Positions 42,425-51,440 of a stretch of 64,000 bases of DNA are shown piece after piece. A model generated the notes under the pieces. It did not search any database. It was given only the letters and a program-made list of their open reading frames with translations, and was not told the origin of the DNA. This DNA is from JANLUX01 sp031366005 (GTDB lineage: Bacteria > Bacteroidota > Bacteroidia > AKYH767-A > OLB10). Location: NCBI GenBank assembly GCA_031366005.1, contig JANLZB010000022.1, positions 62,001 to 126,000 of the forward strand. The letters run 5' to 3'. The position numbers and the translations under genes were made by a program. Position 1 is the stretch's first letter. Every line of letters begins with the position of its first letter.

Positions 42425-44350
42425 ATGCATATCATTACTTTAACTATTATTTCTTTAAGGAGAAAATTTCTTTTCCTCCTGTTTTTACTTCTTACTTTAT
42501 TAGGTTTTCTTAACACCAAAGCACAAACTTTTCCTGCCGGTTTCAGCCTGCAATTGGTAGATAGTGGTTTAACGCAACCCACCTTGTTTGCCTTTGCACC
42601 TGATGGACGTTTATTTGTTGCTGAACAAACAGGTGACGTGCGTATCATCAAACATGGCAGCTTGCTGGTGCGTCCATTTATGCACGTCAACGTCAGTGCC
42701 GTTGGCGAACGTGGTTTGCTGGGCATCGCCTTCGATCCCAACTTTATCATCAATAATTATTTATATCTCTATTACACCTTACCCAGCCAGGTTAATAACC
42801 GTATCAGTCGCTTTACAGCCAGCGGAGATACGGTAGTACCGGGTAGTGAAACAGTGGTGCTCGACCTGGATTCCTTACAGGGCGTCAACCACAACGGTGG
42901 CGTTATCCAATTTGCTCCGGATGGCACCATGTACGTGGGAGTGGGTGAAAATAATATAGGGCCCAATGCGCAGGACTTAGATACTTACTTCGGCAAAGTT
43001 TTGCATATCAATTCAGATGGAAGCGTTCCTCCCAGCAATCCCTATACAACAGGAAGCCCGCAGCGCCAGCGCGTTTGGTCTTATGGAATGAGGAATCCTT
43101 ACACTATCGCTATTCACCCTGTCACAGGAAAAATTTTTGTCAACGATCCCGGTGCTTCGTCATGGGAGGAAGTAAATGATTGCTCCACAGGCGGTAATAA
43201 TTACGGATGGCCCGCTGATGAAGGTATGAGCACCAATCCTGCCTTCACCAATCCCATCTATGTTTATCCCCATGGCTCTGCTATCGGTGAAGGATGCGCC
43301 ATCACCGGAGGTACATTCTTCAATCCAGATTCCACCAATTATCCCGCCTTATACGTTGGCAATTATTTCTTCCTCGACTTCTGCAACGGCTGGATTGATA
43401 TGCTCACCATTAACGGAACTAATATTACACATTCCAACTTTGCTTCCGGCATTGCTGGTTATCATGTAGGCATGGTTACCGGTCCTGATGGCAATCTGTA
43501 TTTCGCATCAAGAAATGATGGAGCTATATACAAAATTGTGTATGGCAATGCTCCGGTTACCACGCGGCTCAATACTATTGCAGATGCTTACGTGCGCGAA
43601 GGTGTTTTTTCTAATATAAATTATGGTTCAGTAAACACCCTTTACACACGCGTTGATTCTGTTCCTGAATCAAACTATGAAACCTTTCTCAGGTTTGATC
43701 TCACCTCCTTCACAGGTGCAGTTTCTTCCGCCTTGTTAAGAGTTTACGGAGGATTAAATAACAACACTATTCCTGAACTCACTATAGAAGCACATTATTC
43801 CACTGATACAATCTGGCAGGAAAACACAGTAACCTGGGATACAAAACCAATGGCTCAGCCAGCCATTCTCGATTCAACAACTGTTAGCGGCACTGTGAAG
43901 GAATTTTACGAGTGGAACATCACTCCCCTCATCATTGCACTCAAAAATGCAGGTGCCACAGCTGTTACGATTAAATTAAACAATACATCAGCTACTCCCA
44001 TTCGTGCATTATTCAATTCAAAAGAAGCATCCCAGCATCAGCCGCAATTAGTGATTGCTTATACACCCGGATCACCCACCATTGTTAACACACCTCCGGC
44101 AAATAACGGGCTCACAGACTTCGATATTTTTCCAAACCCTTCAGGCAATGTCTTCAATTTAACATTAAGGAATAGAGTAGGGGATGCATGGCTGAAAATA
44201 CAAGAACTTCAGGGACGCACCATAATGCAAAAATTAATAGAGAACAGCATAGAACGCATCAATGCTGCCTCCCTCTCCAATGGAGTTTATCTTATCACCA
44301 TTTCTGACGCAACTAAAACAATTACGAAAAAAATAATTATCAATAAGTAA
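42425..44350 (+). CDS. Secreted PQQ-type sugar dehydrogenase with DNRLRE and T9SS domains
   Basis: 641 residues. Signal peptide 1-34 (FLNTKAQ). The glucose/sorbosone dehydrogenase beta-propeller (about 40-360) shows GDVRIIKHG, ERGLLGIAFDPNF, GVNHNGGVIQFAPDGTMYVG and QRVWSYGMRNPYTIAIHP, the usual family motifs. It is followed by a DNRLRE/CBM96-like domain (about 385-545; TRLNTIADAYVREG, NYETFLRFDLTSF) and a T9SS type A domain (about 565-641; FPNPSGNVFNLTLRN). Expected to oxidise aldose sugars at the surface with PQQ as cofactor, passing electrons to the respiratory chain. PQQ synthesis genes are not in the window. Confidence 0.9.
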   Translation: MHIITLTIISLRRKFLFLLFLLLTLLGFLNTKAQTFPAGFSLQLVDSGLTQPTLFAFAPDGRLFVAEQTGDVRIIKHGSLLVRPFMHVNVSAVGERGLLGIAFDPNFIINNYLYLYYTLPSQVNNRISRFTASGDTVVPGSETVVLDLDSLQGVNHNGGVIQFAPDGTMYVGVGENNIGPNAQDLDTYFGKVLHINSDGSVPPSNPYTTGSPQRQRVWSYGMRNPYTIAIHPVTGKIFVNDPGASSWEEVNDCSTGGNNYGWPADEGMSTNPAFTNPIYVYPHGSAIGEGCAITGGTFFNPDSTNYPALYVGNYFFLDFCNGWIDMLTINGTNITHSNFASGIAGYHVGMVTGPDGNLYFASRNDGAIYKIVYGNAPVTTRLNTIADAYVREGVFSNINYGSVNTLYTRVDSVPESNYETFLRFDLTSFTGAVSSALLRVYGGLNNNTIPELTIEAHYSTDTIWQENTVTWDTKPMAQPAILDSTTVSGTVKEFYEWNITPLIIALKNAGATAVTIKLNNTSATPIRALFNSKEASQHQPQLVIAYTPGSPTIVNTPPANNGLTDFDIFPNPSGNVFNLTLRNRVGDAWLKIQELQGRTIMQKLIENSIERINAASLSNGVYLITISDATKTITKKIIINK

Positions 44351-44706
44351 AAGGCGGTAACCAAGTAGCACTAATAAAAAGTAAAGAGAAACATGTAATT
44401 ATTACAAAACAGATCACTGCTAATCTGTTAACCACCTCTCTTTCCGATAGCTATCAGGATTGCACAGCAACTCATCTGAGTTCGAATATGCTGCGTCCGA
44501 GACATGTTGAACTTGTTTCAACATCTCACCGTTCTCAGTTTTCAAATACCTGTGGTAAGAGGTTAGTTCATTCATTGTTATGCTCGAAGCAATCTGCCAT
44601 GCATTTCCAAACAGCTGCTATCCAAAATTTGTAGATATAATTCCCGAAATCAAATCTCCCACCGCAACTGGTATCGGATTTGTTGGTGATCCCACAAATA
44701 ACTACA
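44351..44706. repeat. Gene-free spacer with palindromic repeats
   Basis: No gene is visible. It holds a CCGATAGCTATCAGGA palindrome (44444-44459) and GACATGTTGAACTTGTTTCAACATCTC (44500-44526), a diverged copy of the GCTGAACTCGTTTCAGCATC hairpin that is repeated near 49155-49336. Confidence 0.6.
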
Positions 44707-45150
44707 ATGAAAATTCAACTTATTACAGCAGCAGTACTAATCATAGTATCCTGTAACCAGTCCCACAAAACAGATGAGCTGCGCAGCCAGACAATCATAG
44801 ATTCCGTTAATGCAGTCAATCTTGCAAACGAGGTAAAGCAACATACCATTGATTCCATGCAGCAGGTAAACCAGGCACACAGCACCACAACAAATAATAC
44901 TTACAATCAAACAACAACTTCCTCTGGTAACAGCACCACACCGGCAGCAAAAAAAGGCATGAGTAACCGCACCAAAGGAGCATTAATTGGAGCAGGAGCC
45001 GGCATAGTAACAGGAGCTGTTACAGGAGCAGCCACCAGTAAAGACAAAGGCAAAGGAGCTGTAGTAGGCGGAGTAATTGGAGGCGCAGTAGGCTCCGGAG
45101 TAGGTTATGGCATAGGTGCACACAAGGATAGAAAAGACACTGTAAGATAG
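44707..45150 (+). CDS. Glycine-zipper lipoprotein
   Basis: 147 residues from the ATG at 44707 (the frame is open further upstream). Lipobox LIIVSCNQ. A Thr/Asn-rich linker (STTTNNTYNQTTTSS) leads to a glycine-zipper segment (ALIGAGAGIVTGAVTGAAT, AVVGGVIGGAVGSGVGYGIG) and a basic end. This is the YMGG/glycine zipper arrangement of small outer-membrane lipoproteins. Role unknown. Confidence 0.75.
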   Translation: MKIQLITAAVLIIVSCNQSHKTDELRSQTIIDSVNAVNLANEVKQHTIDSMQQVNQAHSTTTNNTYNQTTTSSGNSTTPAAKKGMSNRTKGALIGAGAGIVTGAVTGAATSKDKGKGAVVGGVIGGAVGSGVGYGIGAHKDRKDTVR

Positions 45151-45748
45151 TCTAACCGGTAAACAGACAATTACATATATGGTAGTGCTTAACCTTGAAC
45201 CATAGGGGAACCTCCTCTTGTTCTCTTGCTAGGTTCTTATTTCTTCTGTTATCACGAGTGGTTTATCCAATTCAAGTTTGATCTTGTTTTGTCGCAAAGC
45301 AAAATGAGTGAGCATCGGCAGTTTCTAAAAACTCTTTATTTTAAATTCAGTTGATGACTATTTATTTTTTTGGAGGATCGCAACAAATTGTTTTGAAGAA
45401 TTGAAGAGCTTTGTTCGGGAAGGCTCAAATGTGTTTTCACCAACTTCTTTTTATAATTAAGAAACTTTAATTGCCCGTTACCTATTTCTTTGACAACTTT
45501 CTCTTACTCTTCATAAACTTTATCAATACAAGCTAATCTCCTGAATTGAATTTCTTTTGAAAAAGTTTTTTCACTTTTTAGGCATAGTCAAATTGATTAC
45601 TCTTTATCAACCTTACTTCTGTGGCATCTCCGCGTTTTATCTCAAATTCCCCGTTTGCGATGGCACATTTATTTATCATTAATAAATGATTCTTTAAATC
45701 AAGAAAGAACAAAAAGTAATAGTTAAACATTTTAGAAAATAAAACATC
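45151..45748. other. Gene-free spacer, with a possible C-terminal fragment on the minus strand
   Basis: No complete gene is seen in these 598 bases. Near 45578-45680 on the minus strand a short frame reads MINKCAIANGEFEIKRGDAT then EVRLIKSNQFDYA before a stop. The protein-like composition suggests either a 33-residue gene or a leftover gene end. The longer frame of which it is part runs antisense through the following gene and is not credible as a whole. Confidence 0.3.
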
Positions 45749-45994
45749 ATGGCAGAAAATCAAAGAGATCAGCAAGGTCAAAAAAACCCGCAAGATCAAA
45801 ATCAGCAACGCAGTCAGCAACAACCACAGGATAAAGCAAATCCAGAGGTAAATCCTAATGAGCAGCGCGAAGATGAGCAACAGGAAGGAACAAAACTTCC
45901 GGGTAAAGAAACACGCACTCCTACAGCAGGACAAGGCACACAGGATTCGGGAGCACAGCAAAAAAGCCAGCAAGGTAATACACCTACTGCTTAA
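45749..45994 (+). CDS. Small disordered hydrophilic protein
   Basis: 81 residues, almost all Gln, Asn, Glu, Pro, Lys and Asp with hardly any hydrophobic residues (NQRDQQGQKNPQDQNQQRSQ). No signal peptide. A terminator follows closely. The composition resembles hydrophilin-type stress proteins, but there is no homology claim. Confidence 0.65.
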   Translation: MAENQRDQQGQKNPQDQNQQRSQQQPQDKANPEVNPNEQREDEQQEGTKLPGKETRTPTAGQGTQDSGAQQKSQQGNTPTA

Positions 45995-46018
45995 GCTTTA
46001 AAATAGTCAGAATAATTA

Positions 46019-46054
46019 AAAGGGTATTGAAAGTAATTTCAATGCCCTTTTTTT
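46019..46054 (+). terminator. Rho-independent terminator
   Basis: AAAGGGTATTGAAA/TTTCAATGCCCTTT, a 14-bp stem with one G-U, loop GTAA, followed by T residues. Serves the small disordered protein gene and may also work for the convergent gmhB. Confidence 0.8.
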
Positions 46055-46083
46055 ATGTTGAAAAAAAAACTAAGTTGTGAACA

Positions 46084-46626
46084 TTAAACCTTCAACTTTA
46101 AACTATAATCAAAAAGTGAATCATAAATCTCATCCATGAATTCTGTTCGCTTTCCATTATATTTTTTCTTCTCATCAATAAAGACAGTCATCGTTCCCAA
46201 TCTTCTTCCAAATTCCATATCATGTAAAGTATTACCCACCATCACTGTTTTGCTGAAGTCAATTTCAGGATAATCAACTTTGGCTTGTAACCCCATGCCC
46301 GGATTTGGTTTTCTGTTGTAACTGTTTCTGTCCACATCAGTGCAGTAATAAATTTTATCTATACGTCCGCCAGCAGCATTAATTTCAGCAATCATTTTAG
46401 AGTGAATAGTGTGAAGATCATTTTCACTCATCACTCCAATGCCCACACCACGCTGATTGGTAATCACAAGTATTTTATCAAAATGAAAACAGAGTGCCGC
46501 TATTGCTTCTTTACTTTTTTGTTCCCATTCAAATTCGCTCCAGCGTTTTACATAATCATTAGGAAGTTCTTTATTGATCACACCGTCACGATCCAGCAAT
46601 AATGTCCATCCTTTGCCGTACTTCAT
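46084..46626 (-). CDS. gmhB: D-glycero-D-manno-heptose 1,7-bisphosphate 7-phosphatase
   Basis: 180 residues of the HisB-N/GmhB HAD family: LLLDRDGVINKELP carries the two catalytic Asp, ILVITNQRGVGIGVMSE gives motif II and MVGNTLHDMEFGRRLGT motif IV. C-x-H zinc ligands of E. coli GmhB are not obvious. It removes the 7-phosphate from heptose 1,7-bisphosphate. Last of four heptose genes, overlapping hddC by 4 bases. Confidence 0.88.
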   Translation of the reverse strand: MKYGKGWTLLLDRDGVINKELPNDYVKRWSEFEWEQKSKEAIAALCFHFDKILVITNQRGVGIGVMSENDLHTIHSKMIAEINAAGGRIDKIYYCTDVDRNSYNRKPNPGMGLQAKVDYPEIDFSKTVMVGNTLHDMEFGRRLGTMTVFIDEKKKYNGKRTEFMDEIYDSLFDYSLKLKV

Positions 46627-47330
46627 TGTGGAAACATCGTTTTAAAATCCTGTTGTGCCTGATGGTAATCTTTAGGAATTCCAATGTCAATAAAATAATT
46701 ATCAAATGAAAAACCATGCATGTTAAAACGGGAATAGTATTGCTCCATAAAATCTTTTTCAAATGAAAATTTTTGCTGAAAGATCAGTTTTAAAAAATCC
46801 TTTTTATTAAGCAGGTAAACACCTGCATTAATTGTTCCTTCTTTTTGAAATTGTTTTTCTCTGAAACCGGTTATACGTTTTTTTTCATCAATGATCACAC
46901 TTCCGTAACGGTCAAAATTATTCATTGGCTTTAAGGCAATGGAAAAAGAAGAATTGGTTGATTGATGCAAATCATAAAATGTATCATAGTTTATTTTGAA
47001 AAAAGTATCTCCGTTAATAATTAAAACGGGGGAGGAGATGGTTAGTTTTAATGCCAGTGCAATTCCGCCACCGGTTCCCAATGGTTCCTTTTCTATTGCA
47101 TATTTAATATTGAGATCAGGATGATATTGTTTGCAGAATGATTGAATTAATTCGTGCTTATATCCGACAGAAAGAATAATATCTGAAATGTTTTGTCGCG
47201 TTACTTCTTCCAGCAGGTAATGCAAAAAAGGTTTTCCGTTTATATCAGCAAGCACTTTTGGTACATCATTTACCACTGATTGCAAACGTGTGCCTAAACC
47301 ACCGGCCAGGATTATACACTCACTCAGCAT
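46623..47330 (-). CDS. hddC: D-glycero-D-manno-heptose 1-phosphate guanylyltransferase
   Basis: 235 residues from the ATG at 47330 (MLSECIILAGGLGTRLQ); the frame extends upstream with an unlikely hydrophobic-aromatic lead. Nucleotidyltransferase signature ILAGGLGTRL, VPKVLADINGKPFLHYLLE, ILSVGYKHELIQSF and PVLIINGDTFFKINY. With gmhA, hddA and gmhB beside it the expected product is GDP-heptose, so HddC is the best guess over other sugar-1-phosphate nucleotidyltransferases. Confidence 0.82.
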   Translation of the reverse strand: MLSECIILAGGLGTRLQSVVNDVPKVLADINGKPFLHYLLEEVTRQNISDIILSVGYKHELIQSFCKQYHPDLNIKYAIEKEPLGTGGGIALALKLTISSPVLIINGDTFFKINYDTFYDLHQSTNSSFSIALKPMNNFDRYGSVIIDEKKRITGFREKQFQKEGTINAGVYLLNKKDFLKLIFQQKFSFEKDFMEQYYSRFNMHGFSFDNYFIDIGIPKDYHQAQQDFKTMFPQ

Positions 47331-47435
47331 TAAAATGGATGTATAAAATGGTTTGATGCTTTTGTCATGAAGAAATAGTAGCTCAAAGAAATTGAAAAAC
47401 AAACCTTTGTGTCTTTGTGTCTTTGAAGCATTACA

Positions 47436-48011
47436 CTATTTTTTAAAAAGCTGTTCCTCTATCAGCTGGCAAATGATATGACCAATTAAAATATGTGATT
47501 CCTGAATGCGGGGTGTATCATTGGAAGGAACACGCAAAATATAATCACACATCTCATGCATCCTGCCCCCACTTTCCCCTGTCATCCCAACAGTAATCAT
47601 ATTTTGTTTTTTTGCTTCTTCAATGGCATTGATAATATTTTTTGAATTACCTGAAGTAGAGATTGCAAACAAAATATCTCCTTTTCTGCCACAACCTTTT
47701 AACATGCGTGAGTAAACCACATCATAAGAATAATCATTGGCAACTGCTGTAAGAAAAGAAGTGTTAACATGCAATGCTTCCGCATATAAAGGATCGCGGT
47801 CAGTATAAAAACGTCCTGAAAGTTCAGCAGCCAGGTGTTGTGCATCAGCAGCACTTCCTCCGTTGCCACAGAACAAAGCTTTGTTGCCTTGCTGTAATGC
47901 ATTAGCAGTTACCTGCGCTACTTTTATTATTGTATCAAGCGTTTCTTTGTTCTCTAACAGTTTCTTCTTTGTATCAATAGAAGATTGTATGAGTTGTTTT
48001 ATGTCTGTCAT
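47436..48011 (-). CDS. gmhA: Phosphoheptose isomerase (SIS domain)
   Basis: 191 residues with a single SIS domain: LFCGNGGSAADAQHLAAELS, GDILFAISTSGNSKNIINAI and the C-terminal ESHILIGHIICQLIEEQ, all GmhA hallmarks. It isomerises sedoheptulose 7-phosphate to D-glycero-D-manno-heptose 7-phosphate, the entry to the heptose pathway encoded by the neighbouring genes. Confidence 0.93.
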   Translation of the reverse strand: MTDIKQLIQSSIDTKKKLLENKETLDTIIKVAQVTANALQQGNKALFCGNGGSAADAQHLAAELSGRFYTDRDPLYAEALHVNTSFLTAVANDYSYDVVYSRMLKGCGRKGDILFAISTSGNSKNIINAIEEAKKQNMITVGMTGESGGRMHEMCDYILRVPSNDTPRIQESHILIGHIICQLIEEQLFKK

Positions 48012-48032
48012 TTTTTTTGTGTTGATGTTTTA

Positions 48033-48098
48033 CGTCATTGCGAGGAACGAAGCAATCTGTTTCATAGCGTGAGATTGCTTCGTGCCGCGCAATGACGG
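48033..48098. repeat. Dispersed palindromic repeat (family A), copy 2
   Basis: GTCATTGCGAGGAACGAAGC and GCTTCGTGCCGCGCAATGAC form imperfect arms around TTTCATAGCG. The same arms and loop occur at 15566-15630. It lies between hddA and gmhA. Confidence 0.85.
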
Positions 48099-48109
48099 TT
48101 ACTTGTTGT

Positions 48110-49132
48110 TTATATACTCCACGATGTTAATCCTTCCTGCACAAAACTATATTTTTTAAAATCGCCACCGAATTTCTTTAGTGCTTCTATCACCGCATAA
48201 CGTGAATTCAAAGGACAATAAAATATCATGAAACCTCCGCCACCTGCACCAGAAATTTTTCCTCCTGAAGCACCTGCTTTTTTTGCCGCATCATAAATTT
48301 CATCCATCAGGCTATTGGAAATACCAGCCGCCATTGCTTTCTTATTTTGAAAACCATAATCAAGTATTTCACCAATAGCATTCACGTTTCCTTTTAGCAA
48401 TGCCTCCTTCATCATGATGGATTGCTCCTTCAGGTTGTGCATTGCTTCAATGGATTTTTCGTTTTTGCTTACCACGTTTTTACTTTGTTCTTCAATGATG
48501 GAAGAAGAGTTGCGGCTGGTTGCGGTATAAAACAACAATAAATTATTTTCCATCTCATTCAGGTATTGTTGTTTGATACGAAGCGGGTTTACAATTACTT
48601 TATTGTCTTTATAAAACTCCATATAATTTACTCCGCCAAAAGTGGCAGCATACTGATCTTGTTTACCACCAGCCATTTTTAATTCTTCCCGTTCAATTTC
48701 ATAAGCAGTGTGAGCAATATCATATTCACCTAAAGGAAGTTTCAGCCATTCAACAAAGGCACCAAGCACTGCAACTACCAATGTGGATGAGGTGCCAAGC
48801 CCTGAACCCGGTGGCGCATCCACGTAAGTGGTGAGTGTGAATGAAAGTGGTTTGTGTGTGTATTGTCGTACAACGCGGTTATAAATTCCTTTTAATAAAT
48901 CAAGCTTTCCATCAATGGCTAGTTCAGTTTCAGATGCAACTGTTATATTTTCGTTTTTATCAATGGCATTAAAAATAATTTTGTTGTTATCTGTCGGTTC
49001 GATATGTGCGGATGCATACAATGAAATAGTTGTATTGAGAATGGCACCACCATATAAATCCGAATAAGGACTCACATCTGTTCCGCCTCCTGCAAGTCCG
49101 ATACGCAATGGTGCTCTGCTTCGTATAATCAT
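48110..49132 (-). CDS. hddA: D-glycero-alpha-D-manno-heptose 7-phosphate kinase
   Basis: 340 residues of the GHMP kinase family: start RAPLRIGLAGGGTDVSPY, ATP-binding APPGSGLGTSSTLVVAVL, GGKQDQYAATFGG and C-terminal ASGGKISGAGGGGFMIF. The N-terminal GGGTDVSPY signature is typical of HddA/FKP-type sugar kinases. It phosphorylates heptose 7-phosphate at C1 ahead of GmhB and HddC. It is separated from the upstream glycosyltransferase by 212 bases of repeats. Confidence 0.93.
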   Translation of the reverse strand: MIIRSRAPLRIGLAGGGTDVSPYSDLYGGAILNTTISLYASAHIEPTDNNKIIFNAIDKNENITVASETELAIDGKLDLLKGIYNRVVRQYTHKPLSFTLTTYVDAPPGSGLGTSSTLVVAVLGAFVEWLKLPLGEYDIAHTAYEIEREELKMAGGKQDQYAATFGGVNYMEFYKDNKVIVNPLRIKQQYLNEMENNLLLFYTATSRNSSSIIEEQSKNVVSKNEKSIEAMHNLKEQSIMMKEALLKGNVNAIGEILDYGFQNKKAMAAGISNSLMDEIYDAAKKAGASGGKISGAGGGGFMIFYCPLNSRYAVIEALKKFGGDFKKYSFVQEGLTSWSI

Positions 49133-49154
49133 TTTTGTTTTATTCTTGTTTTTC

Positions 49155-49336
49155 TGTCATGCTGAACTCGTTTCAGCATCTTTCCAGGTTATTTTAATTA
49201 GTGCTTTTCAAACCTCCGAGCTTTTTAAAACTCATTTGTTATGCTGAAATTTTTTTTGTCATGCTGAACTCGTTTCAGCATCTTTCGAGTTTTCTATCAA
49301 TTATAAAGAGATGTTGAAACGAGTTCAGCATGACGA
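49155..49336. repeat. GCTGAACTCGTTTCAGCATC palindromic repeats
   Basis: TCATGCTGAACTCGTTTCAGCATCTTTC occurs twice in direct orientation (49157-49184 and about 49259-49286) and once inverted (about 49308-49335), so a hairpin of nearly 30-base arms forms at 49259-49335. Each copy is itself palindromic (GCTGAA ... TTCAGC). A diverged copy is at 44500-44526. Confidence 0.85.
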
Positions 49337-49344
49337 CCCGCTCT

Positions 49345-50472
49345 TTATTCTGCTAACTCAATCGTAGCATTTGCCATTATATCCCAGCTGAATTTTTTTC
49401 TTTCTTCTTTTATATGCGGTGCAAATTTAGCTGCATAATCATCACTGTAAAATTTAAGGATTGCCTCAGCAATTGCTGATGGATCGGGCTTCACTACAAA
49501 ACCTGTTTCATTATCATGAATCAATTCAGGCAAACCCCCAACATCAGTTACCACCATTGGTTTTTCAAAGTGATAAGCAATTTGTGAAATGCCGCTTTGT
49601 GTTGCACTGCGATAAGGTTGCACAACCAAATCGCAAGCACCGAAATAATATTTAACCTGCGAATCAGGAATAAAATCAGTTCGCAGTATTAACTGATCAT
49701 GCACTTGTAAGCGATTGATTATTTCATCATAATAATTCTTCTCTTCATAAAATTCGCCTGCTATAATTGCTTTTATGTTTTTGTTTTTAATCCGCGCATC
49801 AGCCATTGCTTCAAGTAATAAATCAAGCCCTTTATATTTTCTGATAAAACCAAAGAATAAAATATAACTTGCTGATGGATCAATCTGCAAAGCTTTGCAC
49901 GCTTCTGTTTTATTTACCTTATCACCAAACAAATCATAAATAGGGTGGGGAGTGAGCTTTACATTTTTTCGTCTGTAAAAAAGAAATAAATCATTCATCA
50001 CCTGTTTTGACATGGCAATGAATCCATCGCATGCATCAATAAAATATTTTATAAGTTGTTTGTCACCCAACCTTTTTTCATGCGGCAATACATTATCTAA
50101 AATGCAAATTACTTTTGTTTTTTTATTTCGTTTGACGATGCGTGCAATGGTGCCAAAACAAGGAGCCATGAATGGAAGCCAGAATTTAATAAGCAGCACA
50201 TCAGGCTTTATTTTTTTTATTGCTCTGCCAACCATAATCCAGTTGAGCGGGTTGATGGAATTTACTTTTACCCGAATGGAAAGTTTTTCAGGATGTGGTT
50301 CATCACTGTATTGTGTTTTGCCGGGGAAAAGAAAGGAGGGATATTGAAGAGAAAAAGTGTAGATAATTACTTCGTGACCGAGCTTTAGATATTCCTGCGC
50401 TAACCGTTCATTAAATGCAGCCAGTCCACCGCGCAAGGGATGTGCCGAACCAAGTATTACAATACGTTTCAA
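49345..50472 (-). CDS. Family 4 glycosyltransferase
   Basis: 375 residues, GT-B fold. N-terminal domain VILGSAHPLRGGLAAFNERL with a Gly-rich acceptor loop; C-terminal domain SYILFFGFIRKYKGLDLLLEA, a GEFYEE segment and the nucleotide-sugar motif SATQSGISQIAYHFEKPMVV with VTDVGGLPELI. It overlaps the family 2 glycosyltransferase by 4 bases. With GDP-heptose genes downstream, an envelope glycan is the likely target. Confidence 0.92.
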   Translation of the reverse strand: MKRIVILGSAHPLRGGLAAFNERLAQEYLKLGHEVIIYTFSLQYPSFLFPGKTQYSDEPHPEKLSIRVKVNSINPLNWIMVGRAIKKIKPDVLLIKFWLPFMAPCFGTIARIVKRNKKTKVICILDNVLPHEKRLGDKQLIKYFIDACDGFIAMSKQVMNDLFLFYRRKNVKLTPHPIYDLFGDKVNKTEACKALQIDPSASYILFFGFIRKYKGLDLLLEAMADARIKNKNIKAIIAGEFYEEKNYYDEIINRLQVHDQLILRTDFIPDSQVKYYFGACDLVVQPYRSATQSGISQIAYHFEKPMVVTDVGGLPELIHDNETGFVVKPDPSAIAEAILKFYSDDYAAKFAPHIKEERKKFSWDIMANATIELAE

Positions 50473-51440
50473 GCGATGTTAACTTTTTCTTCCACCAGGT
50501 AATGATTTCGCTCTTGCGCATTGCGCGACACCAACTCGCTGATGAATCCTGCTAAAAACATTTGTGAACCGATGATCATGCAGGTGAGTGAAATATAAAA
50601 AGAGGGGCGATTGGTTAATAATCTTGAAGCTTGCTGATGATACGCCATGTATAATTTGCTTGCGCCAAGATAGAGCGCAAATAAAAATCCAACGATGAAA
50701 AGAAATGTGCCGATGGTACCGAACAAATGCATGGGCCGTTTTCCGAAGCGCGACACAAACATGATGGAAAGCAGATCGAGAAATCCATTCACAAATCTTT
50801 CCAACCCGAATTTTGTTTTGCCGTATTTGCGTGCACGGTGTTCCACCACTTTCTCCGTTATCTTGTTGAATCCTGCCCACTTTGCAATAACAGGAATGTA
50901 ACGGTGCATTTCACCATACACTTCTATGCTTTTTACCACTTCTCTGCGGTATGATTTTAATCCGCAGTTGAAATCATGAAGGTTTTTAACGCCAGACATC
51001 TTTCTTGTCATCCAGTTAAAAAATTTGGAGGGGATGGTTTTTGAAATGGGATCATGACGTTTTTGTTTCCAGCCGGAGACAAGATCATAACCCTCATTTT
51101 TTATGAGTGAATACAAACCGGGAATTTCATCAGGGCTATCCTGCAAATCAGCATCCATGGTAATGATAACATTGCCTTTGGCAGCGCTGAAACCGGTTTG
51201 CAATGCGGCCGACTTGCCATAGTTTCTTCTGAACTTTAATCCTTTTAAAGAATTGTTTTTCTGCGAAAGCGATTCAATCACTTTCCATGAATTGTCTTTG
51301 CTGCCATCATCCACAAAAAGCACTTCGTAAGTAAAGTTATTTTGCAACATCACTTTCTCAATCCATGCTGCCAGCTCGTGCAATGATTCTTCTTCATTAT
51401 AAAGAGGGATGATGACGGATATGTCTGGTGCGTTAGTCAT
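50469..51440 (-). CDS. Family 2 glycosyltransferase, DPM1/ArnC-like with membrane segments
   Basis: 323 residues: N-terminal GT-A domain (DISVIIPLYNEEESLHELAA, VLFVDDGSKDNSW, IITMDADLQDSP), then RYIPVIAKWAGFNKITE and two C-terminal hydrophobic segments (about 232-258 and 270-300). This is the polyprenyl-phosphate glycosyltransferase arrangement (DPM1/ArnC/GtrB). It overlaps both neighbours by 4 bases and so belongs to a tight operon. Confidence 0.92.
   Translation of the reverse strand: MTNAPDISVIIPLYNEEESLHELAAWIEKVMLQNNFTYEVLFVDDGSKDNSWKVIESLSQKNNSLKGLKFRRNYGKSAALQTGFSAAKGNVIITMDADLQDSPDEIPGLYSLIKNEGYDLVSGWKQKRHDPISKTIPSKFFNWMTRKMSGVKNLHDFNCGLKSYRREVVKSIEVYGEMHRYIPVIAKWAGFNKITEKVVEHRARKYGKTKFGLERFVNGFLDLLSIMFVSRFGKRPMHLFGTIGTFLFIVGFLFALYLGASKLYMAYHQQASRLLTNRPSFYISLTCMIIGSQMFLAGFISELVSRNAQERNHYLVEEKVNIA

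Noticed and set aside
42358..42753. 131-residue minus-strand frame at the start of the sugar dehydrogenase
   Set aside because: Overlaps the signal peptide and propeller of a well-supported gene.
45578..45973. 131-residue minus-strand open frame
   Set aside because: Most of it lies antisense to the 81-residue plus-strand gene and is low complexity (hydrophobic, Leu-rich) as expected for a mirror frame. Only its last 33 residues look protein-like.
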